DNA of 19,291 nucleotides from Fluviibacter sp039805865 (GCA_039805865.1 JBDLTI010000035.1:1-19291), one strand, 5' to 3'. Shown: positions 1-9,116, counted from the stretch's first letter. The notes: generated from the letters alone by a model not told the origin. Numbers and translations: made by a program.

Positions 1-2310
1 CATGCCATCCGTATCAGTTCGATAGGTTCTGATTTTACGCGTTTCGTAGGCTGCCATCACGCTTGGCTTCGGATGACGATAGCGATTTCTGTAACCTACT
101 GGAATGATGGCAATTTCTGGTTGCACGGCATCCAGCAACGCCTGACTGGAGCTCGTACCACTGCCATGGTGGGGCACCAGCAGGACCTGGCTATGAGGCA
201 GACCATTCGACACAATTTGCTGTTCATCAGCCAGTTCAATGTCTGAGGTCAGAAGCATCCGCTTGTCGCCGATACTTACCTGCAACACACAGCTCTGATG
301 GTTACTGGCCTGATTTTTAACCGCACCAGGCGACGATGGGTGCATGAAATCAAAACGTACCCCATCCCAGCTCCAGCCACTGCCTGCACGACAGGTTTTT
401 GCACGCACACCCGGAGCGGCATCAGCAAACTGCGTGTCTGGCGCATCCGCGACCCAACCGACGGGCATCGACTCAAGTACCGATTGCGCGCCGCCCGAAT
501 GATCGGTATCCCGATGCGTCACCACCATGCCATCCAGCCGATCCACACCGATAGAACGGAGATAGGGCACGATGACTCTAACGCCAGCATCCGCTTCGCT
601 ACTGTAATAAGGGCCCGTGTCATAAAGCAGCACATGGCGATGCGTGCGCACAACCACTGCCAACCCCTGCCCTACATCGAGCACTTCCACTCTGGCCTGA
701 CCAGCGGGAATAACCTCGAGTTTGGGCAATACCAAGGGCAGACATAAAAAAATGGCTAACCAGCGACCGGGCAAACCGGCCGGCATTAACCAGCAAAGCG
801 CCCCCAACAACGCTAAACCAAAAACTGAGGGGGATGGAACCGGCGCATGCCAGATGGCGAGCGGTAATGCGGCCGACCAATTTAAAAAGGCCAGTAACGG
901 GCTCATGAGTGCGTCTGCCAAATAAAGCAGACCATCCCAGGGCACAACCAGCGCGAGGATCGTGATTGGCGTGACTACACCGCTCACCCAGGGAATTGCC
1001 ACGGCATTAGTCAGAGGTGAAATTAATGAAAACTGACTAAAAAACAGCAGTAGAAATGGCAGCGTGCCAATCGTAACAGCCCACTGGGTACGGCCAAAAC
1101 CTTTAAACCATAAACTCAGGCGCTGTCGCCATGATCGTTGTTCGTTGGTACTGACATGCTCGGATAATGCAGCCCAAAGCAACAGGCCTACGGCAACAAA
1201 AGAGAGCCAGAACCCGGGGCTCATGCCTGCCCAGGGATCCAGGAGCAAGACAACGACTAACGCCAGCAGGAGAATTTTGAAGGGTGAGACGTGGCGTCCC
1301 GTTAAAATTGCAACGGCTCCCACCGTAAGCATAAATAGCGTTCGTAATGCCGGGATACCCGCGCCTGCGATTAACGTATAGAAGGCGGCGGCAAACCAGC
1401 CACAGAAAACCCCCATCTTCTGTGCTGGTAGCCGGGAGACCAGCTTGGGTAGGCGGCGCCAGATGCTCGACACCAGTAAAGCAATCAATCCGGAAAACAG
1501 CGTTACGTGGAGGCCGGAGATAGACATCAGGTGGGTGGTACCCGTTTTAGCAAACACCTGCCAGAGTGAACCGGATATCGCTTTCTGATCACCGATGGCC
1601 AAGGCCGTCAGAATCCCGGCATCCGGATAAGCCTCTTGCGGCAAGACGACATCAAAGCGATCCCGAATCATTGAGCGCAACCGGGCAATGCCTGTGGCGA
1701 AGCCAGGTACAAAGGCATCTATACGCTCGCCCGATTTTACGTAACCTGTCGCGCGCACCCCACTCTCGAAAAGCCGTGCCTCAAGATCGTAGCCATGAGG
1801 ATTAGCCAATCCATGTGGCCGTTTCAGACGAACAACAAAAGACCAACGCTCACCGGCTTTTACCGGACCCACGACCGGTTTATCAGTGGCGTCTCCATCC
1901 TGCTGGGCGTTCCATACCGAAAGCTGTATCCGCTCGGGTACATGCAACTTTGAATCAACGTGCTCAACGCGCAACTGGAAGCGCTGGCCGCGAGCCGTTC
2001 GATCCGGCAATGAGTCCACCACACCACTGAGCTGAATATTCCGGCCCATGGCAGCTTCAGGAAGACTATCCGCAAGAACAGCGGCACTCCGCCAACAGGT
2101 ATACCCGACACCTGCTACAAAACTACTCAGGAGTAGCGGAATCAATAAATATCGGGAAGATCTGACAGCGAAATAGGCGCTGTAAATTTGCAGTCCAACC
2201 ACAGCGGCCATACTCAAAAGAGTCAGCAGCCCCCAGGGCCCGGCAGGAATACTCGGCAAAAACTGGCAGGCCAGAACGCCCGTTGCAAATGCAATCAGCA
2301 GCGCTGGCAC
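1..2310 (-). CDS. comEC: ComEC/Rec2 family DNA internalization channel (3' end cut by window edge)
   Basis: The minus-strand frame is open from just after the lolD stop to base 1, giving 770 codons. ComEC forms the inner-membrane channel that takes up single-stranded DNA in natural transformation. The order seen is: hydrophobic N-terminus (about residues 3-75), a soluble OB-like region (90-200), and a multi-membrane competence domain with HLMSISGLHVTL at 260-271 and several helices to about 530. A metallo-beta-lactamase-like domain follows, with VLDVGQG at 543-549, the metal motif THRDTDH at 598-604, TSD at 688-690 and PHHGS at 713-717. The last residues (RTDTDGM) match where ComEC proteins nearly end, so only a short tail is probably missing. 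The first possible start in frame after the lolD stop is GTG at 2310, 15 nt downstream of it, with only a weak ribosome site. ATG 2211 would remove the first membrane segment. Family call is secure; the exact start less so. Confidence 0.93.
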   Translation of the reverse strand, partial: MPALLIAFATGVLACQFLPSIPAGPWGLLTLLSMAAVVGLQIYSAYFAVRSSRYLLIPLLLSSFVAGVGYTCWRSAAVLADSLPEAAMGRNIQLSGVVDSLPDRTARGQRFQLRVEHVDSKLHVPERIQLSVWNAQQDGDATDKPVVGPVKAGERWSFVVRLKRPHGLANPHGYDLEARLFESGVRATGYVKSGERIDAFVPGFATGIARLRSMIRDRFDVVLPQEAYPDAGILTALAIGDQKAISGSLWQVFAKTGTTHLMSISGLHVTLFSGLIALLVSSIWRRLPKLVSRLPAQKMGVFCGWFAAAFYTLIAGAGIPALRTLFMLTVGAVAILTGRHVSPFKILLLALVVVLLLDPWAGMSPGFWLSFVAVGLLLWAALSEHVSTNEQRSWRQRLSLWFKGFGRTQWAVTIGTLPFLLLFFSQFSLISPLTNAVAIPWVSGVVTPITILALVVPWDGLLYLADALMSPLLAFLNWSAALPLAIWHAPVPSPSVFGLALLGALCWLMPAGLPGRWLAIFLCLPLVLPKLEVIPAGQARVEVLDVGQGLAVVVRTHRHVLLYDTGPYYSSEADAGVRVIVPYLRSIGVDRLDGMVVTHRDTDHSGGAQSVLESMPVGWVADAPDTQFADAAPGVRAKTCRAGSGWSWDGVRFDFMHPSSPGAVKNQASNHQSCVLQVSIGDKRMLLTSDIELADEQQIVSNGLPHSQVLLVPHHGSGTSSSQALLDAVQPEIAIIPVGYRNRYRHPKPSVMAAYETRKIRTYRTDTDGM

Positions 2311-2325
2311 GCCTGTCTCACTGGA

Positions 2326-3012
2326 TCACAGGGTGGCATCCGTCAGCACACCATCCTGCAAACGCATCGTACGGTCTAGTTGTGCCGCCAAAGCAGGATC
2401 ATGCGAGACCAGGACAAAGGCAACGCCCGACTTCACGCTGAGCTCTCTGAACAACGTAAATACCTGCTCGGCGGTTTGGCGATCCAGGTTACCGGTCGGT
2501 TCATCGGCCAGCACAACGGATGGCCTGGTGACTAGGGCACGGGCAATGGCCGTCCGCTGGCGCTCCCCACCCGACAAAGCGGCCGGCGTGTGCAGCAGCC
2601 GATGCCCTAATCCAACCTGCTCGAGCCATTCACACGCTTCGGCATCCGCTTCAGCTTTAGGCAAACCGCGCACATAGAGCGGCATCGCCACGTTTTCTAC
2701 AGCAGTAAATTCCGGGAGCAGATGATGGTGCTGGTATACAAAGCCCATATGCCGGTTACGCCACAGGCCGCGTTCTTTTTCAGACATCGCCGCCCAGCTG
2801 CGTCCCGCAATGAGTACGTCACCGGATGTGGCATGGTCTAGACCGCCCAGAAGGTGCAAGAAGGTACTTTTACCAGAACCGGATGCCCCGACAACAGCGA
2901 CAGATTCGCCTGCGTTCAGGTCAAAAGACACATCCTTCAGCACGACAACATCTTCGGCGCCCGCGCCATAAATTTTGCTCAGGCCACGACAGGACAACAC
3001 AAAATCACTCAT
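2326..3012 (-). CDS. lolD: LolD, ATP-binding subunit of the lipoprotein-releasing ABC transporter
   Basis: LolD powers the extraction of outer-membrane lipoproteins from the inner membrane and their transfer to periplasmic LolA. The 228-residue product has Walker A (GASGSGKS), the Q-loop with the LolD-type stretch YQHHHLLPEFTAVENV, the ABC signature LSGGERQR, Walker B (VVLADEPTGNLD) and the H-loop VSHD. The ATG at 3012 gives MSDFVLSC and overlaps the lolC stop by 8 nt (ATGAGTGA), which points to translational coupling. A longer reading from 3048 would add 12 residues not seen in LolD proteins and run further into lolC. comEC follows 15 nt after the stop. Confidence 0.95.
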   Translation of the reverse strand: MSDFVLSCRGLSKIYGAGAEDVVVLKDVSFDLNAGESVAVVGASGSGKSTFLHLLGGLDHATSGDVLIAGRSWAAMSEKERGLWRNRHMGFVYQHHHLLPEFTAVENVAMPLYVRGLPKAEADAEACEWLEQVGLGHRLLHTPAALSGGERQRTAIARALVTRPSVVLADEPTGNLDRQTAEQVFTLFRELSVKSGVAFVLVSHDPALAAQLDRTMRLQDGVLTDATL

Positions 3013-4300
3013 GACGTAAAGCCTCCGCGGGTTGAACCCTTGCTGCACGCAGACTCGGATAAAGGGTTGCCAGCAAGGTCAGCACAAAAGCCGTCGTTGA
3101 AATCGTAATGACATCATCCCACTGAAGATCTGATGGTAGGTCTGAAATAAAGTAGACCTCACGCGAGAGGAAATGAATACCGAATAGACGCTCAATCGCC
3201 GGCACCACCGTATCAATATTCAGGGCCAGCGCAACGCCACCGGCTACGCCCAGACCCAGACCGATCAATCCGATCAGCGCACCTTGCACCATGAAGATCA
3301 TGGCAATGCTGCCACGGCTAGCACCCAGCGTACGCAGAATAGCAATGTCACCGCGTTTATCGGTGACCGCCATGACCAGCGTAGAAACGATATTAAAGGC
3401 GGCAACGGCCACAATCAGGAACAGGATCAGGAACATCATCCGCTTCTCAATCTGCACGGCCCGGAAGAAGTTGGCGTGCTTGCGGCTCCAGTCGATCAGA
3501 TAGGCTGGCTCATCGAGCACTGGCGCAATCGAACGGGCAATCTGCGGTGCCTTGAACGGATCATCCACCTTCAGTCGCACACCCGTCACTGACTGACCAA
3601 GTCGGAATAGCACTTGTGCGTCTTTCAGATCGATGAGCGCCAGACCGCTGTCGTACTCGAACATCCCGAAATCAAAAACGCCACCTACTTCAAAACTTTT
3701 AATCCGCGGGATGACCCCAGCCGGAGTCACGACCCCTTCAGGTGCAATCACGGTGACCCGATCACCGACCACCACGCCAAGGGCACGAGCCAAATCACTA
3801 CCCAGAACTATCTTGAACGACCCGGGTTGAAGCGCATCGAGTGAGCCGTGCTTCATGTGTGAACTGAAGTCGGCAACCGTATCCTCCAGCTGCGGGTCGA
3901 TACCACGCACAATCGCACCGCGGACACCACTACCAGGCATCACCGGACCTTCACCCGCCTCACGGTTTAACCCATTGATCATGACCTGACCCTGCACGTA
4001 GGGTGCTGCCGCCAGCACCTGCGGCACCTGGCGTGCTTGTGCAGCCACCTGCCGCCAATCCATGAGAGCACCATCCATACCCACCACTTCGATATGGGAG
4101 GTCACGCCCAGAATGCGTGAGCGCAGCTCTTTCTGGAAGCCGTTCATCACAGAGAGCACGACAATCAGTGCGGCCACACCCAGTGCGATACCCACCATCG
4201 ACAAGCTGGAAATAAAGGAGATGAAGCGGTTGTCCTGGCCAATCTGACGACGGCTTCGGACATATCTCAATCCGATCAGTAACTGAAAAGGTATTTTCAC
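3005..4300 (-). CDS. lolC: LolC/LolE-family (possibly LolF-type) lipoprotein-releasing permease
   Basis: This is the membrane subunit that partners LolD. The protein (431 aa) has one membrane helix near the N-terminus (FISFISSLSMVGIALGVAAL), a large periplasmic domain, and three C-terminal helices, ending in the usual RVQPAEALRHE. The periplasmic domain carries a TPAGVIPRIK stretch, at the position of the LolA-binding hook of LolC proteins, followed by FGMFEYDSGLA. Three in-frame starts exist: TTG 4324, GTG 4321 and GTG 4300. GTG 4300 gives MKIPFQLLIGLRY, the normal family N-terminus, so I chose it; none has a good ribosome site. Only one permease gene accompanies lolD here, so it may act as a homodimer (LolF style), or a second permease may lie elsewhere. 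The gene symbol follows common usage. Confidence 0.9.
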   Translation of the reverse strand: MKIPFQLLIGLRYVRSRRQIGQDNRFISFISSLSMVGIALGVAALIVVLSVMNGFQKELRSRILGVTSHIEVVGMDGALMDWRQVAAQARQVPQVLAAAPYVQGQVMINGLNREAGEGPVMPGSGVRGAIVRGIDPQLEDTVADFSSHMKHGSLDALQPGSFKIVLGSDLARALGVVVGDRVTVIAPEGVVTPAGVIPRIKSFEVGGVFDFGMFEYDSGLALIDLKDAQVLFRLGQSVTGVRLKVDDPFKAPQIARSIAPVLDEPAYLIDWSRKHANFFRAVQIEKRMMFLILFLIVAVAAFNIVSTLVMAVTDKRGDIAILRTLGASRGSIAMIFMVQGALIGLIGLGLGVAGGVALALNIDTVVPAIERLFGIHFLSREVYFISDLPSDLQWDDVITISTTAFVLTLLATLYPSLRAARVQPAEALRHE

Positions 4301-4342
4301 AATCAGGCGTGCTTTTGGCACCAAAAACGCATAAGACCGCTA

Positions 4343-4351
4343 TGCTACACT
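4343..4351 (+). promoter_or_regulatory. Candidate extended -10 promoter for the rpfE-like/recJ operon
   Basis: The bases TGCTACACT fit an extended -10 element (TGn followed by a TATAAT-like hexamer, here TACACT). Transcription would begin near 4358 and leave a leader of about 40 nt before ATG 4400. No convincing -35 box lies at the right distance, as is typical of extended -10 promoters. It lies in the divergent gap with lolC. Confidence 0.35.
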
Positions 4352-4399
4352 CGATTCACCTGCAAGTTGTTCCGAATGCGCTCAGGCAAGACCAAACCC

Positions 4400-5464
4400 A
4401 TGCATCTGACCCTTTTTGTCCCCGACCTACTCTGGCCAGATCCCGAGCATCGTCAGGCATTTGAATTTGACCGCTCGGACGCGCTCGCCCGCTTTCTATA
4501 TTTAGCAAAACATACTGCAAGCCCCTTGAAGCCAACTGCTTCCTGGGAATCCGTTCTGGCAGAAACTTTTGGTCTTTCTGCTGAAGCGATGGCGCTCGGT
4601 GCCATACGACTACTTGGCGAATCCGGTACCAATGGTGGCACGCCTTACGACCGCACCCTGCTCTGTGCAGACCCCGTCAATCTTGATTTTATTCAACAGG
4701 CCCTGGTACTCAGCAGACCCGAAGCTGCGCAACTCAGTATCGAGGATACACAAAGCTTCATCGCTAGCCTGAATGAAGAGTTTGTCGATGAAGGCACGTT
4801 TTTTATCGGAGGTGCTACCCATCACTGGTATTTCGCCCCAAACACAGTTGATCAAGATCTGCCCAATCTCGCTGCCTGCAGCCGACTACTCGGCCGCCGT
4901 ATTGATGCCGATGAATCCAGACTGTTACTGGGCAGCACCGGATTGCGCTGGCTCAACCGGATACAAATGTGCCTAAATGGCCATCCGGTCAACGAAGCTC
5001 GGCAGATGCAGGGATTGATACCTATTAATAGCGTATGGCCCTGGGGAGCAGGCTTGCTGTCGAGTACCACGCGCCAGTCATCAAGCCCCTTTGATCAGGG
5101 CGTTGGGGACAGCGCACTCCTACGCGGACTCTGTGTCCTTACCAGCACACCCCACATCGCTGAATCTAACCCCAGCAGTGGTCTGTTACTAAACACGCGC
5201 CTTAGCGATGCGATTGCCCAGGACGATCTGAGCGCCTGGCAACATTCACTTGCCCAGTTAACGCAGACACACGTTGCACCTGCACTCGACGCATTGGCCA
5301 AGGGTACGCTGAACCGCCTGACGCTCATTACGCCGGATGCACATCAAACGCATTTCTGGACGCTTGAGGCAAGCCACAAAGATTTAAATCCCTCGTTCTT
5401 TCAACGCTGCCTGGGGCGTACCCGTAAACACCCGGATCTAGCGACGCTGGTCGCCTCATGGTAA
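4400..5464 (+). CDS. RpfE-type conserved protein of unknown function, coupled to recJ
   Basis: A 354-residue, probably cytoplasmic protein with no signal peptide or membrane helix. It resembles the family annotated as 'regulatory protein RpfE type' (sometimes mislabelled phosphoglycerate mutase), which sits beside recJ in Xanthomonas and many betaproteobacteria. Recognisable family features are the N-terminal LTLFVPDLLWP, CADPVNLDF around residue 80, LNRIQMCLNGHPVNEAR around 195 and INSVWPWGAG around 215. No catalytic motif is evident. The start at ATG 4400 was preferred because LTLFVPDLL is the usual N-terminus; TTG 4367 and ATG 4376 are also in frame. Its stop lies inside recJ (7 nt overlap: recJ starts at 5458, this gene ends at 5464), so the two are almost certainly co-translated. 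The family assignment rests on memory of conserved motifs and gene context. Confidence 0.7.
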   Translation: MHLTLFVPDLLWPDPEHRQAFEFDRSDALARFLYLAKHTASPLKPTASWESVLAETFGLSAEAMALGAIRLLGESGTNGGTPYDRTLLCADPVNLDFIQQALVLSRPEAAQLSIEDTQSFIASLNEEFVDEGTFFIGGATHHWYFAPNTVDQDLPNLAACSRLLGRRIDADESRLLLGSTGLRWLNRIQMCLNGHPVNEARQMQGLIPINSVWPWGAGLLSSTTRQSSSPFDQGVGDSALLRGLCVLTSTPHIAESNPSSGLLLNTRLSDAIAQDDLSAWQHSLAQLTQTHVAPALDALAKGTLNRLTLITPDAHQTHFWTLEASHKDLNPSFFQRCLGRTRKHPDLATLVASW

Positions 5465-7167
5465 CGCTGAGCAAACGCGCCTGGTCGGAACGCAAGGCCT
5501 GGCAGCTAGAGCAAGGAGGCTTAAGTCCGTTAATGGCCCGTTTGTATGCCGCTAGAGGGATTAGCCAGACCGACCAGATCAGCACGCGTATGGAAGATCT
5601 GATCGCACCGACCGCGCTGAAGGGCATGACGACCGCCTCGCAGATTCTTGCCGATGCCATTGTTGAAGGGCGTAAAGTTTGTATCGTTGCCGACTATGAC
5701 GCAGATGGTGCTACGGCATGCGCCGTGGCGGTTAAAGGCTTGCGTCTCCTGGGTATTCAACCGGACAAGCTGACCTACTTTGTACCGGATCGTTTTAAAC
5801 TGGGTTACGGACTGACACCCGCCATCGTTGATCTGGTTGCTCAGGCGCCGGGCGGCAAGCCTGATCTACTGATCACTGTGGATAACGGCATTGCCAGCAT
5901 TGATGGTGTGGCACAAGCTAAATCCCTGGGCATGCAGGTCGTGATTACCGATCATCATCTGCCAGGCAGCACCCTGCCCGCTGCTGATGCGATTGTTAAC
6001 CCCAACCAACCAGGTTGCGAGTTCCCCTCAAAGAACCTGGCCGGCGTGGGCGTGATGCTGTACGTATTGATGGGGCTACGTCAGGCTTTGCGCCAACGGG
6101 CTTGGCCAGCAGCCGAACAGGCGAACCTGGGGTCGCTACTCGATCTGGTGGCGCTGGGTACGATTGCCGATGTGGTTTCACTGGATCGCAACAACCGAAT
6201 TCTGGTGGCCAATGGGCTCCATCGAATTCGCCAACGCCGTTGCTGCCCCGGGATTCTTGCGCTCTATGCAGTAGCCGGTAAACAGCCCGATCGCGCTCAA
6301 GCCAGCGACCTGGGATTTTTGCTGGGACCACGCCTCAATGCAGCCGGACGCATGGACGATATGCGGATCGGTATCCGTTGCCTGCTGGCAGAAGACATCG
6401 GTGAGGCGCTCAAGCTCGCACAGGAACTAGACCGTCTGAATGTCGCTCGTCGATCTGTAGAAGATCAGATGAAGTCCGATGCCGTAAAAATTCTGGCACA
6501 GCTGGATATCGCCAATACCGCAGGCATTAGTCTTTATGATCCCAACTGGCATGGTGGCGTTGTTGGCATTCTGGCTGGCCGCATCAAAGAACAAATGCAT
6601 CGACCCACGGTGATCTTTGCCGGTGATGGCAGCGGCCTCATTAAGGGTTCGGGTCGATCGATTCCCGGCTTTCACCTCCGGGATGCCTTGGATCACCTCA
6701 CCAAAATCTACCCAGACCTGATTATCAAGTTCGGTGGCCACGCCATGGCTGCGGGTCTGAGCATTCGTGAAAGTGATTTCGCTTTATTCCAGCGCGCCTT
6801 TGACGAACTGGTCGATCAACTATTACCCGTTGAAGCGCGAACCCATAGCCTGGCGATTGATGGCCCTTTGGTGGATAGCGAGCTGAGTCTCAATACTGCC
6901 AAACAACTCTCCGAAGGGATCTGGGGGCAAGGCTTCCCCGCGCCGATTTTTGCAAACCGCTTCCAGATTCTCGAATCGCGTCTGCTCCAGGACAAACACC
7001 TGAAGCTTACCCTGGGATGTGGACCAAGCCGTATGGATGCTATTCGTTTTAACGACACCACCATTCCAACGCCTGAGGATACCCTTGCCTATGCGCTGGA
7101 AATTAATCACTACAACGGCGTCGATCGACCGCAACTCCGCATTGAAGCCATTTGCCCAAGCCCATGA
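5458..7167 (+). CDS. recJ: RecJ, single-stranded-DNA-specific 5'-3' exonuclease
   Basis: RecJ degrades single-stranded DNA from the 5' end in RecFOR recombination, mismatch repair and base excision repair. At 569 residues it has normal length. The DHH-superfamily phosphoesterase motifs are complete: ADYDADG at 78-84, VDNG at 141-144, TDHH at 164-167 and GTIADVVSLD at 234-243. The DHHA1 part follows with HGGVVGI at 365-371, SGRSIPGF at 398-405 and GGHAMAAG at 426-433, and a C-terminal OB-like region reaches 569. The ATG at 5458 overlaps the preceding gene's stop, so translation is probably coupled; no clear independent ribosome site is seen. A strong hairpin terminator begins 4 nt after the stop. 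Confidence 0.96.
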   Translation: MVTLSKRAWSERKAWQLEQGGLSPLMARLYAARGISQTDQISTRMEDLIAPTALKGMTTASQILADAIVEGRKVCIVADYDADGATACAVAVKGLRLLGIQPDKLTYFVPDRFKLGYGLTPAIVDLVAQAPGGKPDLLITVDNGIASIDGVAQAKSLGMQVVITDHHLPGSTLPAADAIVNPNQPGCEFPSKNLAGVGVMLYVLMGLRQALRQRAWPAAEQANLGSLLDLVALGTIADVVSLDRNNRILVANGLHRIRQRRCCPGILALYAVAGKQPDRAQASDLGFLLGPRLNAAGRMDDMRIGIRCLLAEDIGEALKLAQELDRLNVARRSVEDQMKSDAVKILAQLDIANTAGISLYDPNWHGGVVGILAGRIKEQMHRPTVIFAGDGSGLIKGSGRSIPGFHLRDALDHLTKIYPDLIIKFGGHAMAAGLSIRESDFALFQRAFDELVDQLLPVEARTHSLAIDGPLVDSELSLNTAKQLSEGIWGQGFPAPIFANRFQILESRLLQDKHLKLTLGCGPSRMDAIRFNDTTIPTPEDTLAYALEINHYNGVDRPQLRIEAICPSP

Positions 7168-7200
7168 AAAACGCCGCCCGCAGGCGGCGCTTTCGTTTTT
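7167..7200. terminator. Bidirectional intrinsic terminator between recJ and htpG
   Basis: A perfect 7-bp stem CGCCGCC/GGCGGCG (7172-7178 with 7183-7189) encloses a CGCA loop. On the plus strand it is followed by CTTTCGTTTTT, and on the minus strand directly by five T residues (the A run at 7167-7171). It can therefore stop both the recJ transcript and the convergent htpG transcript, whose stop codon is at 7215. Confidence 0.85.
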
Positions 7201-7214
7201 GAAGGTGGGATGAA

Positions 7215-9116
7215 TTAACTCAACATCAGCTTGTTGATCTTGCGTACAAAGCCAGCCGGGTCTTCAATCTGACCCCCTTCGGCCAGCAAGGCCTCGTCAA
7301 ACAGTACCGATGCATAGTCATCGAAGTGGCCACCCTCATTCGGCAACAACTCCATTTTCTTCAACATCGGGTGCTGTGGGTTGATTTCCAGAATCGGCTT
7401 AATCTCGGGGGCATTCTGCCCCATCATCTTAAGCATGCGTTGCAGATTCGCACCCGGATCATGCTCATCCGCCACCAGACAGGCCGGCGAATCCGTCAGA
7501 CGATGCGTCACACGCACTTCCTTGAGCTTCTCGCCCAGGGCTTTCTGCAGTCGCTCGACCAGATCCTTGGCAGAGGTCTCGGCTGCGGCACGCGCCTGCT
7601 TTTCACTCGCATCTTCCAGATCACCCAGATCCAGCCCGCCCTTGGCTACGGACTGTAGTGCCTTGCCGTCAAAGTCGCGCAGATGGCTGACCAGCCATTC
7701 GTCGACCCGATCCGACAGCAGTAGCACTTCAATGCCCTTCTTGCGGAAGATTTCCAGATGCGGGCTGTTCTTGGCACCCTGGAAGGTTTCGGCCGTCACG
7801 TAATAAATCTTGTCCTGACCCGGCTTCATACGAGACACGTATTCAGTCAGAGAAACGCTCTGTTCCGGGCTATCAGTTGTGGTCGTTGCAAAGCGCAGTA
7901 GCTTGGCAATACGGGCCTGGTTCGAATGATCTTCACCCACGCCTTCTTTGAGCAACTGCCCGAACTGATTCCAGAACGTGGTGTATTTCTCGGCGTTATT
8001 CTCTGCCAACTCTTCCAGCAAACCGAGTACACGCTTGGTACAGCCGGAACGGATCTGCTCAATATCCTTGCTTTCTTGCAGAATTTCGCGCGACACGTTC
8101 AAAGGCAGATCGGCGACATCGACCACACCGCGCACGAAGCGCATATAGGTCGGCATCAGTTGCTCGGCATCATCCATGATAAAGACGCGTTTGACGTACA
8201 GCTTGATGCCGTGACGGGCATTCCGATCCCACAGATCAAAGGGGGCTTGCGAGGGAATATAGAGCAACTGGGTATATTCCTGACGACCCTCTACCTTGGC
8301 GTGCACCCAGGTGAGCGGTTCCTGATAATCATGGGCCACATGCTGATAGAAGGCTTTGTATTCCTCTTCAGTGACTTCGTTCTTCGGACGGGCCCACAAT
8401 GCACTGGCCTGGTTAACAGTTTCTTCCTCACCCGTGGCCTTCATGGCCTTGGTTTCTTCGTCCCAGCTTTCTTTGGCCATGCGGATCGGCAAGGCGATGT
8501 GGTCGGAGTACTTGCGCAGGATTTCGCGGATCTTCCAGCCATTAATCAGATCTTCCTGCTCGGCACGCAGATGCAGGATCACTTCCGTACCACGGGCTGG
8601 ATGGTCGATATCGGCAACGGTGTAATCACCCTCACCAGCTGAGACCCACTCCACACCCTGGTTGGCTGGCGCACCTGCTTTACGACTGCGCACAGTGACT
8701 TTGTCGGCAACGATGAAGGACGAATAGAAACCCACACCGAACTGGCCAATCAGATTCGCATCTTTCTGGTCATCGCCGGTCAGGGCCGAGAAGAACTCCT
8801 TGGTACCGGATTTAGCAATAGTGCCCAGGTGGGCAATCGCCTCTTCCTTGGTCATCCCGATTCCATTGTCAGCAATGGTGATGGTTTTAGCATCAGCATC
8901 AATCAGAATACGCAGACCCAACTCCGGATCGTTTTCAAACAGGGCCGGGTTGGCTAGGGCTTCATAGCGCAGCTTGTCACAGGCATCGGACGCATTGGAG
9001 ACCAACTCGCGCAGGAATATCTCTTTGTTCGAATACAGCGAATGAATCATCAGCTGTAGCAGTTGCTTTACTTCTGCCTGAAATACCTTGGTTTCTGTCT
9101 GAGTTTGATGTGTCAT
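7215..9116 (-). CDS. htpG: HtpG, bacterial Hsp90 chaperone
   Basis: HtpG is an ATP-dependent cytoplasmic dimeric chaperone. The 633-residue product is full length. The N-terminal GHKL ATP pocket shows the catalytic Glu and binding Asn in LRELVSNASDA (E37, N41), DNGIGM at 83-88 and GQFGVGFYSSF at 124-134. The middle domain has LPLNVSREILQ, and the C-terminal dimerisation domain ends in NEGG-HFDDYASVLFDEALLAEGG and KINKLMLS. The start MTHQTQTETKVFQAEVKQLL is typical. A heat-shock-type promoter candidate lies in the gap to greB, and the shared hairpin at 7167-7200 ends the transcript. The ribosome site is weak (AAAGA). Confidence 0.98.
   Translation of the reverse strand: MTHQTQTETKVFQAEVKQLLQLMIHSLYSNKEIFLRELVSNASDACDKLRYEALANPALFENDPELGLRILIDADAKTITIADNGIGMTKEEAIAHLGTIAKSGTKEFFSALTGDDQKDANLIGQFGVGFYSSFIVADKVTVRSRKAGAPANQGVEWVSAGEGDYTVADIDHPARGTEVILHLRAEQEDLINGWKIREILRKYSDHIALPIRMAKESWDEETKAMKATGEEETVNQASALWARPKNEVTEEEYKAFYQHVAHDYQEPLTWVHAKVEGRQEYTQLLYIPSQAPFDLWDRNARHGIKLYVKRVFIMDDAEQLMPTYMRFVRGVVDVADLPLNVSREILQESKDIEQIRSGCTKRVLGLLEELAENNAEKYTTFWNQFGQLLKEGVGEDHSNQARIAKLLRFATTTTDSPEQSVSLTEYVSRMKPGQDKIYYVTAETFQGAKNSPHLEIFRKKGIEVLLLSDRVDEWLVSHLRDFDGKALQSVAKGGLDLGDLEDASEKQARAAAETSAKDLVERLQKALGEKLKEVRVTHRLTDSPACLVADEHDPGANLQRMLKMMGQNAPEIKPILEINPQHPMLKKMELLPNEGGHFDDYASVLFDEALLAEGGQIEDPAGFVRKINKLMLS

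Noticed and set aside
298..747. A 149-codon plus-strand open frame in the region of comEC
   Set aside because: The minus strand here encodes the metallo-beta-lactamase-like part of ComEC with all its motifs, so this is an antisense shadow.
7926..8642. A 238-codon plus-strand open frame opposite htpG
   Set aside because: It is a long antisense shadow produced by the codon use of htpG; no family features or ribosome site.
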